From assembly GCA_016793885.1 (NCBI GenBank), contig JAEUHE010000151.1, positions 62,001-126,000 on the forward strand: a stretch of 64,000 nucleotides of DNA, in the 5' to 3' direction. This document shows, in pieces, positions 53,558-61,776 of this stretch. Below the pieces are notes generated by a model. It was not told where the DNA came from. It searched no databases and saw only the letters and a program-made list of their open reading frames with translations. Each line of letters begins with the position of its first letter. Within the stretch, counting starts at the first letter, position 1. The position numbers and the translations under genes were made by a program. Origin of the DNA: Verrucomicrobiales bacterium. Its GTDB lineage: Bacteria > Verrucomicrobiota > Verrucomicrobiia > Limisphaerales > UBA11320.

Positions 53558-53697
53558 CCGGATCGCTCAGCTCAAGTTGTTGTTTTAGGTTTGCTAGCCA
53601 ACCGGCATCCACCTTATCTTCTCACACCAAGGTTCTGGGTCTCAGTGCGGCCCGGACCGTCTTGGGTGCAGGGTCGGATTTTCCCGGCCTTATTTGA

Positions 53698-55134
53698 ATG
53701 GTTCTCAGCTCCTCAACCGTGGGACAGAAGGTTTCGTGCGCCGGTCCGCTCAAGCGGAGGGAGTTCTTGCGGATTGGCCTGTCTGGCTTCGCGGCCCTCT
53801 CCTTTCCCGGGTTGCTTCAGTTGCGCGCCCAAACGCCTCCGAAGGCAGCTTCGCCTAAGACGGCGGTGATTCTGGTGTGGCTGCGGGGAGGGGCGTCGCA
53901 TCTAGAGACCTACGATCCCAAGCCGGATGCGCCCAGCGAGTTCCGGGGTGTCTTTGGCGCGATTCCAACCAAGGTTCCGGGCATGCAGATATCGGAACTG
54001 CTCCCTCGCCACGCGAAAATTGCCGACAAGTTCACCTTGCTGCGGTCAATGGCCCACACCGGTGGCGGACATCCTGCAGGCTCGCTGCAGATGCTCACGG
54101 GGGATCCGGATCCCCAGGACAAGGAGAAACCCATTTTCCCGGACTGGATGACGGTGGCGAACTACCTGCGATCGGAGCGCGGCCGCACTCTTCCGAACTA
54201 CGTGGGAGTGAACCCCGTCATTCGTTACGACAATTTTACCATCGCCGGCTCGGCCTACGTAAATCCTTCCTACGGCCCGTTTATGGTGAACGGGGATCCG
54301 AACGATCCGCATTTCGAAGTTCCCAACATCGGCCTTAGCGATCCGTCCCAAGCCGGGCGTCTGCGCGAACGTCTGAAGTTGCGCGAACGTTTGGACCAGA
54401 TGGATCGCGCGGTCGACCAAACCGGATCGATGCGCGCCCTCGACGAGTTCGAGTCCCAGGCGTTCAGCCTGCTCACGAGCCCGGCGGCGCGCGATGCCTT
54501 CGACCTCAGTCGGGAGCCGGCCCATATCCGCGATCGCTATGGGCGTCACCAATGGGGACAGCAATGTCTGATGGCCCGCCGATTGGTGGAGGCGGGTGTG
54601 GAGATTATCACCACGACGTTCGACGGGCCGTTATGTGGGCGGGTCGGAAACTGGGACGATCATGCGGTGAATCATCATGTCTTCGATGCCCTTCAGTTTC
54701 GCCTCCCTTATTTTGACCAGGCGGTCACAGCACTGATTGAGGACATCTACGCCCGCGGTCTAGACCAGCGGGTGCTGGTGGTCGTTACCGGCGAGTTCGG
54801 ACGGACTCCCCGCATCGAGCGCGTGGCGAGCAGCGGGGGCGGGGTGGCCAGTGGCGCCGCTGGCACAGTCCAGCCGGGACGCGATCATTGGCCTCGCGCA
54901 TTCTCGCAGTTGTGGGCCGGTGGAGGTATTCAGACGGGCGGCGTGATCGGGGCGACGGATCGACGTGGAGAAGACGTGACCGAGCGCATCGCGCATCCAG
55001 GCGATTTTATGGCGACGATTTACCGCCACCTGGGCATCGACGCTCCGCAGGTCTCGATTCCCGATTTCTCGGGTCGACCCAACCTGATTCTCCCGACCGG
55101 CGAGGCGATAGCCGAGTTGGGCGGGCCGGCCTAG
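53698..55134 (+). CDS. DUF1501 family protein, Tat-exported (second copy)
   Basis: 478 residues with a twin-arginine-type signal (LKRREFLRIGLSGFAALSF). The DUF1501 core follows: TAVILVWLRGGASHLETYDP, RSMAHTGGGHPAGSLQMLTG, VVVTGEFGRTPRIERVAS and GRDHWPRAFSQLWAGGGI, the same landmarks as the copy at 10541-11875. Unlike that copy it has no DUF1549/1553 partner; instead the secreted MIP18-fusion gene follows after 80 nt on the same strand. It may act with that protein. Activity unknown for the family. Confidence 0.9.
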   Translation: MVLSSSTVGQKVSCAGPLKRREFLRIGLSGFAALSFPGLLQLRAQTPPKAASPKTAVILVWLRGGASHLETYDPKPDAPSEFRGVFGAIPTKVPGMQISELLPRHAKIADKFTLLRSMAHTGGGHPAGSLQMLTGDPDPQDKEKPIFPDWMTVANYLRSERGRTLPNYVGVNPVIRYDNFTIAGSAYVNPSYGPFMVNGDPNDPHFEVPNIGLSDPSQAGRLRERLKLRERLDQMDRAVDQTGSMRALDEFESQAFSLLTSPAARDAFDLSREPAHIRDRYGRHQWGQQCLMARRLVEAGVEIITTTFDGPLCGRVGNWDDHAVNHHVFDALQFRLPYFDQAVTALIEDIYARGLDQRVLVVVTGEFGRTPRIERVASSGGGVASGAAGTVQPGRDHWPRAFSQLWAGGGIQTGGVIGATDRRGEDVTERIAHPGDFMATIYRHLGIDAPQVSIPDFSGRPNLILPTGEAIAELGGPA

Positions 55135-55214
55135 CCGCGGGGCCCGTCCGTCACGAGGACCCCGGAACGGTGAGCCAGCGCGCTCCGAGCAGCCCATGGT
55201 CGTCGAAGCTTTCT

Positions 55215-57137
55215 ATGATTTGCCCACGTCAATATCGTCCGGTGGCGCGTGTTCGCCGCGTACTGTGCTTGAGTCTGCTGCTCCTCGGGTTCGATTCTTT
55301 GGGAGCTGAAGCCGGGCAGGATCCGAAACCGGTGGATCTGCCGGTCGGGTATTGGGAGCGCAACGATCGTTTTGAGGACAAGCTCAAGCTGCTCGAGGCG
55401 GCCTGGAGGAACCGCGACTACGAGGTGGTGCGGGCTCTAACCCATACACTTCGCGACAGCGCGATTCAGGCGCAGGCGGAGGATGAGCATCCCGGAAATC
55501 CTGTTGTCTCCTCCCTGGATGCCCGGCCCGTCAGTTCACTGCCATCTGCCTGGCAAACCTGGGCTCAAGGCTGGAGTCATGTCCAAGCGCTCCAGCTCGA
55601 GGAGCTGCAGGGGTTTGATCGCAACTCCGAGCCGGTGGAGGCGCTCATCTCGGTTCCTGCTTCGCAGTCCAGCTCCTTGACCCGCGACATTCGGGTTGCC
55701 CGGGTGCAAGGAGGATCATTGAAGGAGATCCCTTCCCAAGTCTTTGCAGAGGTCAGGCGTGAAGGCGCACGTTTGTGCCGGGTTCTGTTCATGGCCGATC
55801 TGATCGCCCGAGAGAAGGCGACGTACCTCGTTTTTCACGGAAACCCATACGCCGAACTGCCGCTGTATCCCAGCGATCTCAAGGTCCGGGGCGAGGGATA
55901 TGGATTGGACATCGAGAACGAACATTACCTTGCGGTGTTGTCGCGGCAGACGGGGCAGCTGGAGCGTCTCATCTTGAAACGAGAGCACGGGCTGGAGTTG
56001 TTCTCCGGCGGGGAAGGGCATGGTGAACCGCCGGGAATCGATTGGGCACATGACTACGTCGACGCCGGCAACTTTCAAAAGCTGAGGATTTCTCTTTGGG
56101 AATCCTGTCCTGACTTCGAAGTGATTCAGGGTCCGATTTGCACGATCGTTCGTCGCTGGGGCTTTCCGCGCTCCCCAGTTTATCCGGTGTTCTCCCCCAG
56201 TCGCCTCAACATCGCCGTGGAGTACCGCTTCTATGCGGGCTTGCCTTGGTTTCACAAGGTGAGCGCCATGAAGGCAGTCAAGGCGTTCGAGGCCCAGGCC
56301 CTGCGAGATGATGAATGGGTGTTCACCGGACAGCCGTTTACTGAGAAGATCTGGATGCCTTCCGACGGGCGATTCCGCGCTGGCGACGTCGACGCGAAGA
56401 GCCAAGAAGACTTGTGGGGGGTGGGCTTGATCAATCGACAGACCAAGGATGCCTTCGTGGGGCTGTTCCTGGAACACTGGGCGGAGGGATTGCCGGATTT
56501 GAGGCACAACGGGGTTCCTAACCTGAACTACCGCTGGCACGGTCAGCTGTGGAGTCGCTATCCGCTGCCGGTCAAACAGGTGCCTGCCGGAGCCGTGCTT
56601 CATCAGCGCAATGCCTATGTTGTTGCTCCCTTCGAGGAGGCCGAAGGCTTGGCCGCCTGGGAGAGAATGCACCAGCGGCTCTCGCATCCGCTGACCGCCC
56701 TTGCTGGCACCAACCTAGCGGGCATCTCCGTGAAGGAGTCGTTGGGGCGGCTTGCTCGGTCGGGGGAGCGCAACGAGGCGGCGATTTCCAAGGATCTGCT
56801 CTGGGAGGCCATGAAGGATTGCAAGGATGCTCAGCTCTACACTGCCGACCTTAACATTGTGGACCTGGGCCTGGTGCACGACGTGCGCGTCCGGGGCGGA
56901 GTGGTGACCGTGGTCATGATGGTGCCTCATCGCGGGCGGCCGCTGGCGACTTATTTCTCGCAAGGTTCGATTTCCGTCCACCCGACCTTCTCGCTGCCGA
57001 TTCGCGACCGTCTCATGAAGGTGCCGGGGGTGACCAAGGTGTTGGTGGAGCAAACATGGTCGCCTGAATGGTCGTCCAACCGGCTCACGCCGGAAGGTCG
57101 GCGTCGCTTGGGGCTTCCCCCGTGGGAAACCAAGTAG
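55215..57137 (+). CDS. Exported protein with C-terminal MIP18/DUF59-like domain
   Basis: 640 residues from MICPRQYRPVARVRRV, with a signal peptide (CLSLLLLGFDSLGAEA). Residues about 40-500 are a strand-rich region of unknown family (TRDIRVARVQGGSLKEIP, EYRFYAGLPWFHKVSAMKAV). It looks like a beta-sandwich of carbohydrate-active or lyase-associated proteins; that is only a guess. From about 526 to 636 a MIP18/PaaD-like domain is clear: LNIVDLGLVHDVRVRGG, then LPIRDRLMKVPGVTKVLV and SPEWSSNRLTPEGRRRLGL. The conserved TSPGCP-type cysteine loop of SufT/PaaD is replaced by VPHRGRP. An Fe-S maturation domain outside the cytoplasm is unexpected. The open frame begins at 54888 inside DUF1501 but that part is in shadow frame. 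Confidence 0.72.
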   Translation: MICPRQYRPVARVRRVLCLSLLLLGFDSLGAEAGQDPKPVDLPVGYWERNDRFEDKLKLLEAAWRNRDYEVVRALTHTLRDSAIQAQAEDEHPGNPVVSSLDARPVSSLPSAWQTWAQGWSHVQALQLEELQGFDRNSEPVEALISVPASQSSSLTRDIRVARVQGGSLKEIPSQVFAEVRREGARLCRVLFMADLIAREKATYLVFHGNPYAELPLYPSDLKVRGEGYGLDIENEHYLAVLSRQTGQLERLILKREHGLELFSGGEGHGEPPGIDWAHDYVDAGNFQKLRISLWESCPDFEVIQGPICTIVRRWGFPRSPVYPVFSPSRLNIAVEYRFYAGLPWFHKVSAMKAVKAFEAQALRDDEWVFTGQPFTEKIWMPSDGRFRAGDVDAKSQEDLWGVGLINRQTKDAFVGLFLEHWAEGLPDLRHNGVPNLNYRWHGQLWSRYPLPVKQVPAGAVLHQRNAYVVAPFEEAEGLAAWERMHQRLSHPLTALAGTNLAGISVKESLGRLARSGERNEAAISKDLLWEAMKDCKDAQLYTADLNIVDLGLVHDVRVRGGVVTVVMMVPHRGRPLATYFSQGSISVHPTFSLPIRDRLMKVPGVTKVLVEQTWSPEWSSNRLTPEGRRRLGLPPWETK

Positions 57138-57203
57138 GGTGGGGTCCCCCCCCGAGAAGGGCTGATCCAGGTTGAATCCAGGGGCCAACGCCCTGCCAAG
57201 GTA

Positions 57204-57459
57204 CGGGCTTTCAGCCCTCAGCGGGTGTGGGGTGGGGGAACCTGGGGTTGTCACCCCAGGCTGGGATGGTGCTGAGCCTGTGGCTCGCGAACTTCAAAAC
57301 CATCGATCAATTCCATTCGACGCTGGGCCATTAGTCCAGGTTGGGTTTGATATGCGGTCGAAGACTCGTCTGGCTTGAGCACCAACGGTGCGTCCCATCC
57401 CAGCCTGGGGTGACAACGCCAGGTAAACATCCCCCCTTGCATCAAGGGCTGAAAGCCCG
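57204..57459. repeat. Long nested inverted-repeat (MITE-like) element
   Basis: Within the 480-nt gap 57138-57617 two pairs of arms are nested. CGGGCTTTCAGCCC at 57204-57217 is inverted perfectly at 57446-57459. The 29-bp arm at 57241-57269 (CCTGGGGTTGTCACCCCAGG and on) matches its inverse at 57395-57423 at 28 of 29 positions. The two gaps between arms are 23 and 22 nt, so the halves are in register. The interior, 57270-57394, is 125 nt with no convincing gene. Confidence 0.85.
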
Positions 57460-57598
57460 GCATACGGCCGCCGAGCCCATCGGGACTTCACTACTTTTCT
57501 CACCCACTTCTAATCACACCCATGGGGATCCCCAGCGGAGTTTTCTGCTCGCCAATGACGCGAGATGCCGGTAATTAATCCTTCAATCTCAGATCAAC

Positions 57599-57610
57599 TC
57601 GCTTAAGCGA
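57599..57610. promoter_or_regulatory. 12-bp palindrome just upstream of the sulfatase start
   Basis: TCGCTTAAGCGA is a perfect palindrome ending 7 nt before the sulfatase ATG. It could be an operator overlapping the leader, or chance. Confidence 0.3.
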
Positions 57611-57617
57611 ATCCTTT

Positions 57618-60600
57618 ATGTTGTACCCTCTCTCCATGAGGTTGAAATGTGCCTGGCTTCTGACGGTGGCTCTCACCTCTGTTTTTGTGACTCAACCGGT
57701 GCATTTGGCCAAGGCTCGGCCGAATGTGATCGTGATTCTGGCCGACGACCTTGGCTACCACGACATCGGAGTGCAGGGAGCCACTGACCTCCGAACTCCT
57801 AACATCGACTCGATCGCGCGCAACGGCGTTCGGTTCACCAGTGGCTATGTGTCCGCTCCGATTTGTAGTCCCTCACGCGCTGGGCTGATGACCGGACGCT
57901 ACCAGCAACGCTTTGGCTACGACATGAATCCTGGGCCCCAACTCGAGTATTTTGAGAAGTTTGGCATCCCGTTCACGGAGACGCCGATGAGTCAGCGGTT
58001 TAAAACGATCGGCTACACCACCGGAATGATTGGCAAGTCGCACCTCGGCGCGCTGCCGCCCTATCGCCCTCTCAAGCGAGGGTTCGATGAGTTTTTTGGG
58101 TTTTTGGAGGGCGAGCACGGCTACCTCCGGCCGGGCATACCCACCACCCAGCGGGACCCCATCCGCCGTGGAGATACGCCGGTGCCCGAGACCAACTACC
58201 TCACCTTCGCCTTTGCGCGCGAGGTGGTCGATTTCATTGATCGTCATGCCGCGGAACCCTTTTTCCTGTACCTCCCTTTCAATGCCGTGCATGAACCGCT
58301 GGAAGCTACTGAGACATTGCTGAAGCGCTTCAAGCCGTCTGACTTCCCGGATACAAACCGGTATGTGATGGCCGCGATGCTCTCGGGCTTGGATGATGCC
58401 GTCGGTGCGGTGCTGAACAGCCTGCGCCAACACCATCTGGACACGAACACGCTCATCTTTTTCACCAGCGATAACGGTGGACCCACCCCATTCAATGGAT
58501 CTAGGAACGATCCACTGCGTGGATATAAGACAGAGGTTTACGAGGGAGGAATTCGAGTGCCATTCTTGATGCAGTGGCCGGGGGTCTTGCCTAGCAATAC
58601 TGTCTATTCCGCACCGGTCAGCACTCTCGACATCTTACCGACAGCATGGGCCGCGGCCGGCGAGAAGGTTTCGCCATCCTGGAGATTGGACGGGGTGAAC
58701 TTGCTCCCGTTCGTGTCCGGCCAGACAAATGGGAACCCCCATCCGAACCTGTATTGGAGGATCGAGAGTGAGGAGGAGGCTGCCATTCGCTCGGGTGATT
58801 GGAAGTTGCTTCGGATTCGGCCAGCTTCGAACTGGCAGCTCTATAATCTGGCTCAAGACGTGGGCGAGCAGACCGACCTGGCGGATGAGCATCCCGAAGT
58901 GGTGCAGGACTTGATCGCCAAATATGACGCTTGGGCGGCTCAACTTCAAACTCCCGCCTGGGCCTACAATCAATCGAACTATTTGCGCCCGGATTTCGTG
59001 ATGACAGATGTTCGCATCGGGACATCCGAGGTGAGTTATAACCATCCTGACTTCCTCCCAGGATCCGGCTCGGTTGCCTTTCAAGATTCTGCCGGAACTC
59101 TTTGGCAAGGAAACATTGACTTAGCGACCGGGTTCTTTCGGTCGGTGCATGGACAGGATGTGCGCGTTGATTCCGGGCTAGCTCGTATTCTCGATGCCGT
59201 CGATGGCCCCCATTGGGGACGCTCGGCCAACGGAGCTTCCATCTACTACAGCAAGGTGGGCGAAGGCGGGCGATCTCAGATCTGGAGAGCCCTAACGGCT
59301 GTCGAGCCCGTGTCCGTTCAGAGGCTTACGGACGGCGGGGTTACGGGACACTTTGGTCCCCAAGCCAGTCAGGATAGCAGCCGCCCCTCGTCTCAACTGG
59401 TGTTCGCAGCAGGTCAGCCGGCCCAGTTCGTGTTATCGTGGATGGATGAAGCCTCCGCCTCGAGTGTGGCTCCGCTTCCGCAGTCTAGTTTGGTTCTCCC
59501 CAATGGACACTGGCTTCCGGGGGGAGCTGATCTCGCATTGGCTGCGCCGACGTTCCCGGCGAGCACCGTCAATCAAATTGCTCGGTATCGCACCGACAGC
59601 GGTGTGTTGCAGATGATTTCGGACGATGCCGGTGACAAGACTGACGTTTGGGCATTCCATGCTCCGGAATGGAACGGTGAGCTTTGTTATGCGGCGGTGG
59701 TGGACCACAGCGCGATCGCCATCTATCGAGATTTTCGCACCAACGCGGCGGGATTGTTCACTCGAGTGGCCACATTGAGTGTGCCGATCACGAACACGCA
59801 AAGATTTATCTATTCCATGCAGCCGATCCAAGGTCTGAGGGGATTCAATGGCATCAGCTATTTCTCGTGCGCCTCGTACACGAGCAACGATCCAAACAAC
59901 CCTGGAGATTCAGCCATCTGGGTCCTCGGGTTGGGCCCGGATCCCGCCCATCCGATCATCCGTCGTGTCGACGAAGGAAGCTTGAATGGTGAGGTTGCTC
60001 ACCGTCACGAACCGCGAACCCTGATCGGGGATCGAGAAGTGTTTCTCTATTACAACGTCACCCGACCAAACGAGTCGACCCAGCTTCGGCTTGCCAAAAC
60101 CGGATTGGTCCGGCCGGATCACGTCGGTACCCCTGATGGTTTTTCTAGCCTTGCGTTTCAGTCCAGTTGGACTCCTGGTGCCAAGGATACCAACGGCGTG
60201 CTGATGGGAGGAACGGAGACTTTGAGTTTGGTCGCCCATCAAGGTTGGCTGTTTGCCGGAGTGGGTGCCCGTCAGGACCTGCCTTATCCTCCCATTGATG
60301 CGTTGCCCCCAGGTTGGACCGGGGCGCAGATCTTGGTGAAGGAGTCGGCTGATGATCCGTGGAAAGTGGATGCCTCCTTTGCGGATCATCTGCAAGTCGA
60401 AGTGCTGAAGGAGATCGAAGTGACCACGCTTGGAAATGGCAGCCCTTTGAAGACTCCGACCAAGCTGCTCCTCGCCGGGTTGAGGGATCTTGGTGACACG
60501 GGATCCCGATTGGCCAGCGCACGCACTCGCGATGATTCGACGGGCAAATGGATTCACTCTCAGGTGACCAGGGCCGCGACCCCGGCCGTTACCATGAGCT

Positions 60601-61667
60601 TCGGGGCCCATGTCGATAGGGTGAGCGGGGTCCATCTTATTTTCGCCGGGCTGAGTAATGGGGAGATCTTCCGGGGAACGCTGGATCCCCAAGCGGATGG
60701 GGGTATCCAATGGGCAGCAGTGCCTGAGCTGTCCGGAGTTGGACCGATCACGGAGTTCGCCGAGGCCAACGGTTTTCTCTACGCGGCCTGTGGCCTCCGT
60801 CAGGCGAGTCCCAACGGCTCCGTGACCGGTGGGCTCTATGTTCGGCGAGACAATTCCAGTTCGTGGCAGGTGGTTTACCGATGGCCCCCACCGCCCGCTT
60901 TGCTCTCGGCTTCGGAGGAGGATCGCCTCGTGCGCGGGTTGACGACGGTTCGCGATCCTCACGGTGCCGACTACCAATCCCTGCTGTTAGCCAGATCGTG
61001 GTCTGGACTGATCGAGCGCGTGGATCCCACCAACCAACACGCCGCGACTGTGGAGTTGGATGTTCGGGATTTCTTTGCCCGCCGGTGGGGCCGTGAAGCG
61101 ATCCGACAGGCGCATGTCCAGGTTGGGTACAACAGCTTCACCCTAGCCACCAATCCGGTGACGGCGGAACCGATTCATTTGATTGGGGTGTGGATTGAGG
61201 ATCCCTCACTCCAGGCAGGACATCGTGGATCACATTTCCTCATCCGTCATTTGGATGGAACATACGCCTCAGCCGATATTCCATACCTTGGAGCTGCAAC
61301 TCCCTCGGATCGCGACCTCCGCGGTAACCGATGCATCGTTGTATCGCCTTTCCCCGCTGACGCAGGGCAACGTTGGTATTTTGGGGGGTACGATGCCGCT
61401 AGCGACCTCTCTCACGACACGGCCTGGATACTTCGCGGCGAGTGGGTGGCATGGCCGGCTCTCACGCTGTCGCAACCAGCACCTCCCGAGTGGCAGGTCA
61501 GTTGGCCTATCTCGGCGACCAACTGGGTGTTGGAAACCCGGATGGACCTGGGAGCTGATGGGACTTGGCAAGCGGTTCCAGGCCTGCCCACCCGATCGCT
61601 CTCGGACGAAGTTCAGGGCGTGGCACCGCAGGATCCCTCCGCTTATTTCCGTTTGCGTAGGCCTTGA
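57618..61667 (+). CDS. Giant exported sulfatase with long C-terminal extension
   Basis: 1349 residues, about three times the size of a usual sulfatase. A signal peptide (LLTVALTSVFVTQPVHL) leads into the sulfatase domain (about 34-460): NVIVILADDLGYHD with the metal aspartates at 43-44, PICSPSRAGLMTGRYQQR with formylglycine precursor Cys83 in CSPSR, and FFTSDNGGP. Residues from about 475 to 1345 are unlike sulfatases. They form a repetitive strand-rich region (GTLWQGNIDLATGFFRSVHG, SNGEIFRGTLDPQADGGIQ), suggestive of propeller blades, ending in YFRLRRP. It would desulfate a polymeric or sugar sulfate outside the cytoplasm, with the tail binding substrate. An ATG 18 nt downstream is an alternative start. 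Confidence 0.88.
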   Translation: MLYPLSMRLKCAWLLTVALTSVFVTQPVHLAKARPNVIVILADDLGYHDIGVQGATDLRTPNIDSIARNGVRFTSGYVSAPICSPSRAGLMTGRYQQRFGYDMNPGPQLEYFEKFGIPFTETPMSQRFKTIGYTTGMIGKSHLGALPPYRPLKRGFDEFFGFLEGEHGYLRPGIPTTQRDPIRRGDTPVPETNYLTFAFAREVVDFIDRHAAEPFFLYLPFNAVHEPLEATETLLKRFKPSDFPDTNRYVMAAMLSGLDDAVGAVLNSLRQHHLDTNTLIFFTSDNGGPTPFNGSRNDPLRGYKTEVYEGGIRVPFLMQWPGVLPSNTVYSAPVSTLDILPTAWAAAGEKVSPSWRLDGVNLLPFVSGQTNGNPHPNLYWRIESEEEAAIRSGDWKLLRIRPASNWQLYNLAQDVGEQTDLADEHPEVVQDLIAKYDAWAAQLQTPAWAYNQSNYLRPDFVMTDVRIGTSEVSYNHPDFLPGSGSVAFQDSAGTLWQGNIDLATGFFRSVHGQDVRVDSGLARILDAVDGPHWGRSANGASIYYSKVGEGGRSQIWRALTAVEPVSVQRLTDGGVTGHFGPQASQDSSRPSSQLVFAAGQPAQFVLSWMDEASASSVAPLPQSSLVLPNGHWLPGGADLALAAPTFPASTVNQIARYRTDSGVLQMISDDAGDKTDVWAFHAPEWNGELCYAAVVDHSAIAIYRDFRTNAAGLFTRVATLSVPITNTQRFIYSMQPIQGLRGFNGISYFSCASYTSNDPNNPGDSAIWVLGLGPDPAHPIIRRVDEGSLNGEVAHRHEPRTLIGDREVFLYYNVTRPNESTQLRLAKTGLVRPDHVGTPDGFSSLAFQSSWTPGAKDTNGVLMGGTETLSLVAHQGWLFAGVGARQDLPYPPIDALPPGWTGAQILVKESADDPWKVDASFADHLQVEVLKEIEVTTLGNGSPLKTPTKLLLAGLRDLGDTGSRLASARTRDDSTGKWIHSQVTRAATPAVTMSFGAHVDRVSGVHLIFAGLSNGEIFRGTLDPQADGGIQWAAVPELSGVGPITEFAEANGFLYAACGLRQASPNGSVTGGLYVRRDNSSSWQVVYRWPPPPALLSASEEDRLVRGLTTVRDPHGADYQSLLLARSWSGLIERVDPTNQHAATVELDVRDFFARRWGREAIRQAHVQVGYNSFTLATNPVTAEPIHLIGVWIEDPSLQAGHRGSHFLIRHLDGTYASADIPYLGAATPSDRDLRGNRCIVVSPFPADAGQRWYFGGYDAASDLSHDTAWILRGEWVAWPALTLSQPAPPEWQVSWPISATNWVLETRMDLGADGTWQAVPGLPTRSLSDEVQGVAPQDPSAYFRLRRP

Positions 61668-61776
61668 AATCGTTAGCGAGGTGAATGTCTCCGATCCAAT
61701 CCGCTGTGGCTGTTTTCGCGGGCAGCCAGGGTCTGAATGGAGTGGAGAACTGTGGGATGCTTTGGCGCCTGAAGCC

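Noticed and set aside
54888-55214. N-terminal extension of the MIP18-fusion frame into DUF1501
   Set aside because: This part is Arg-rich shadow coding opposite in frame to DUF1501; the signal peptide begins at 55215.
59910-60977. 355-codon minus-strand frame inside the sulfatase C-terminal region
   Set aside because: The opposite strand is one continuous sulfatase fusion frame; the antisense product is Arg/Gly/Pro-rich and lacks motifs.
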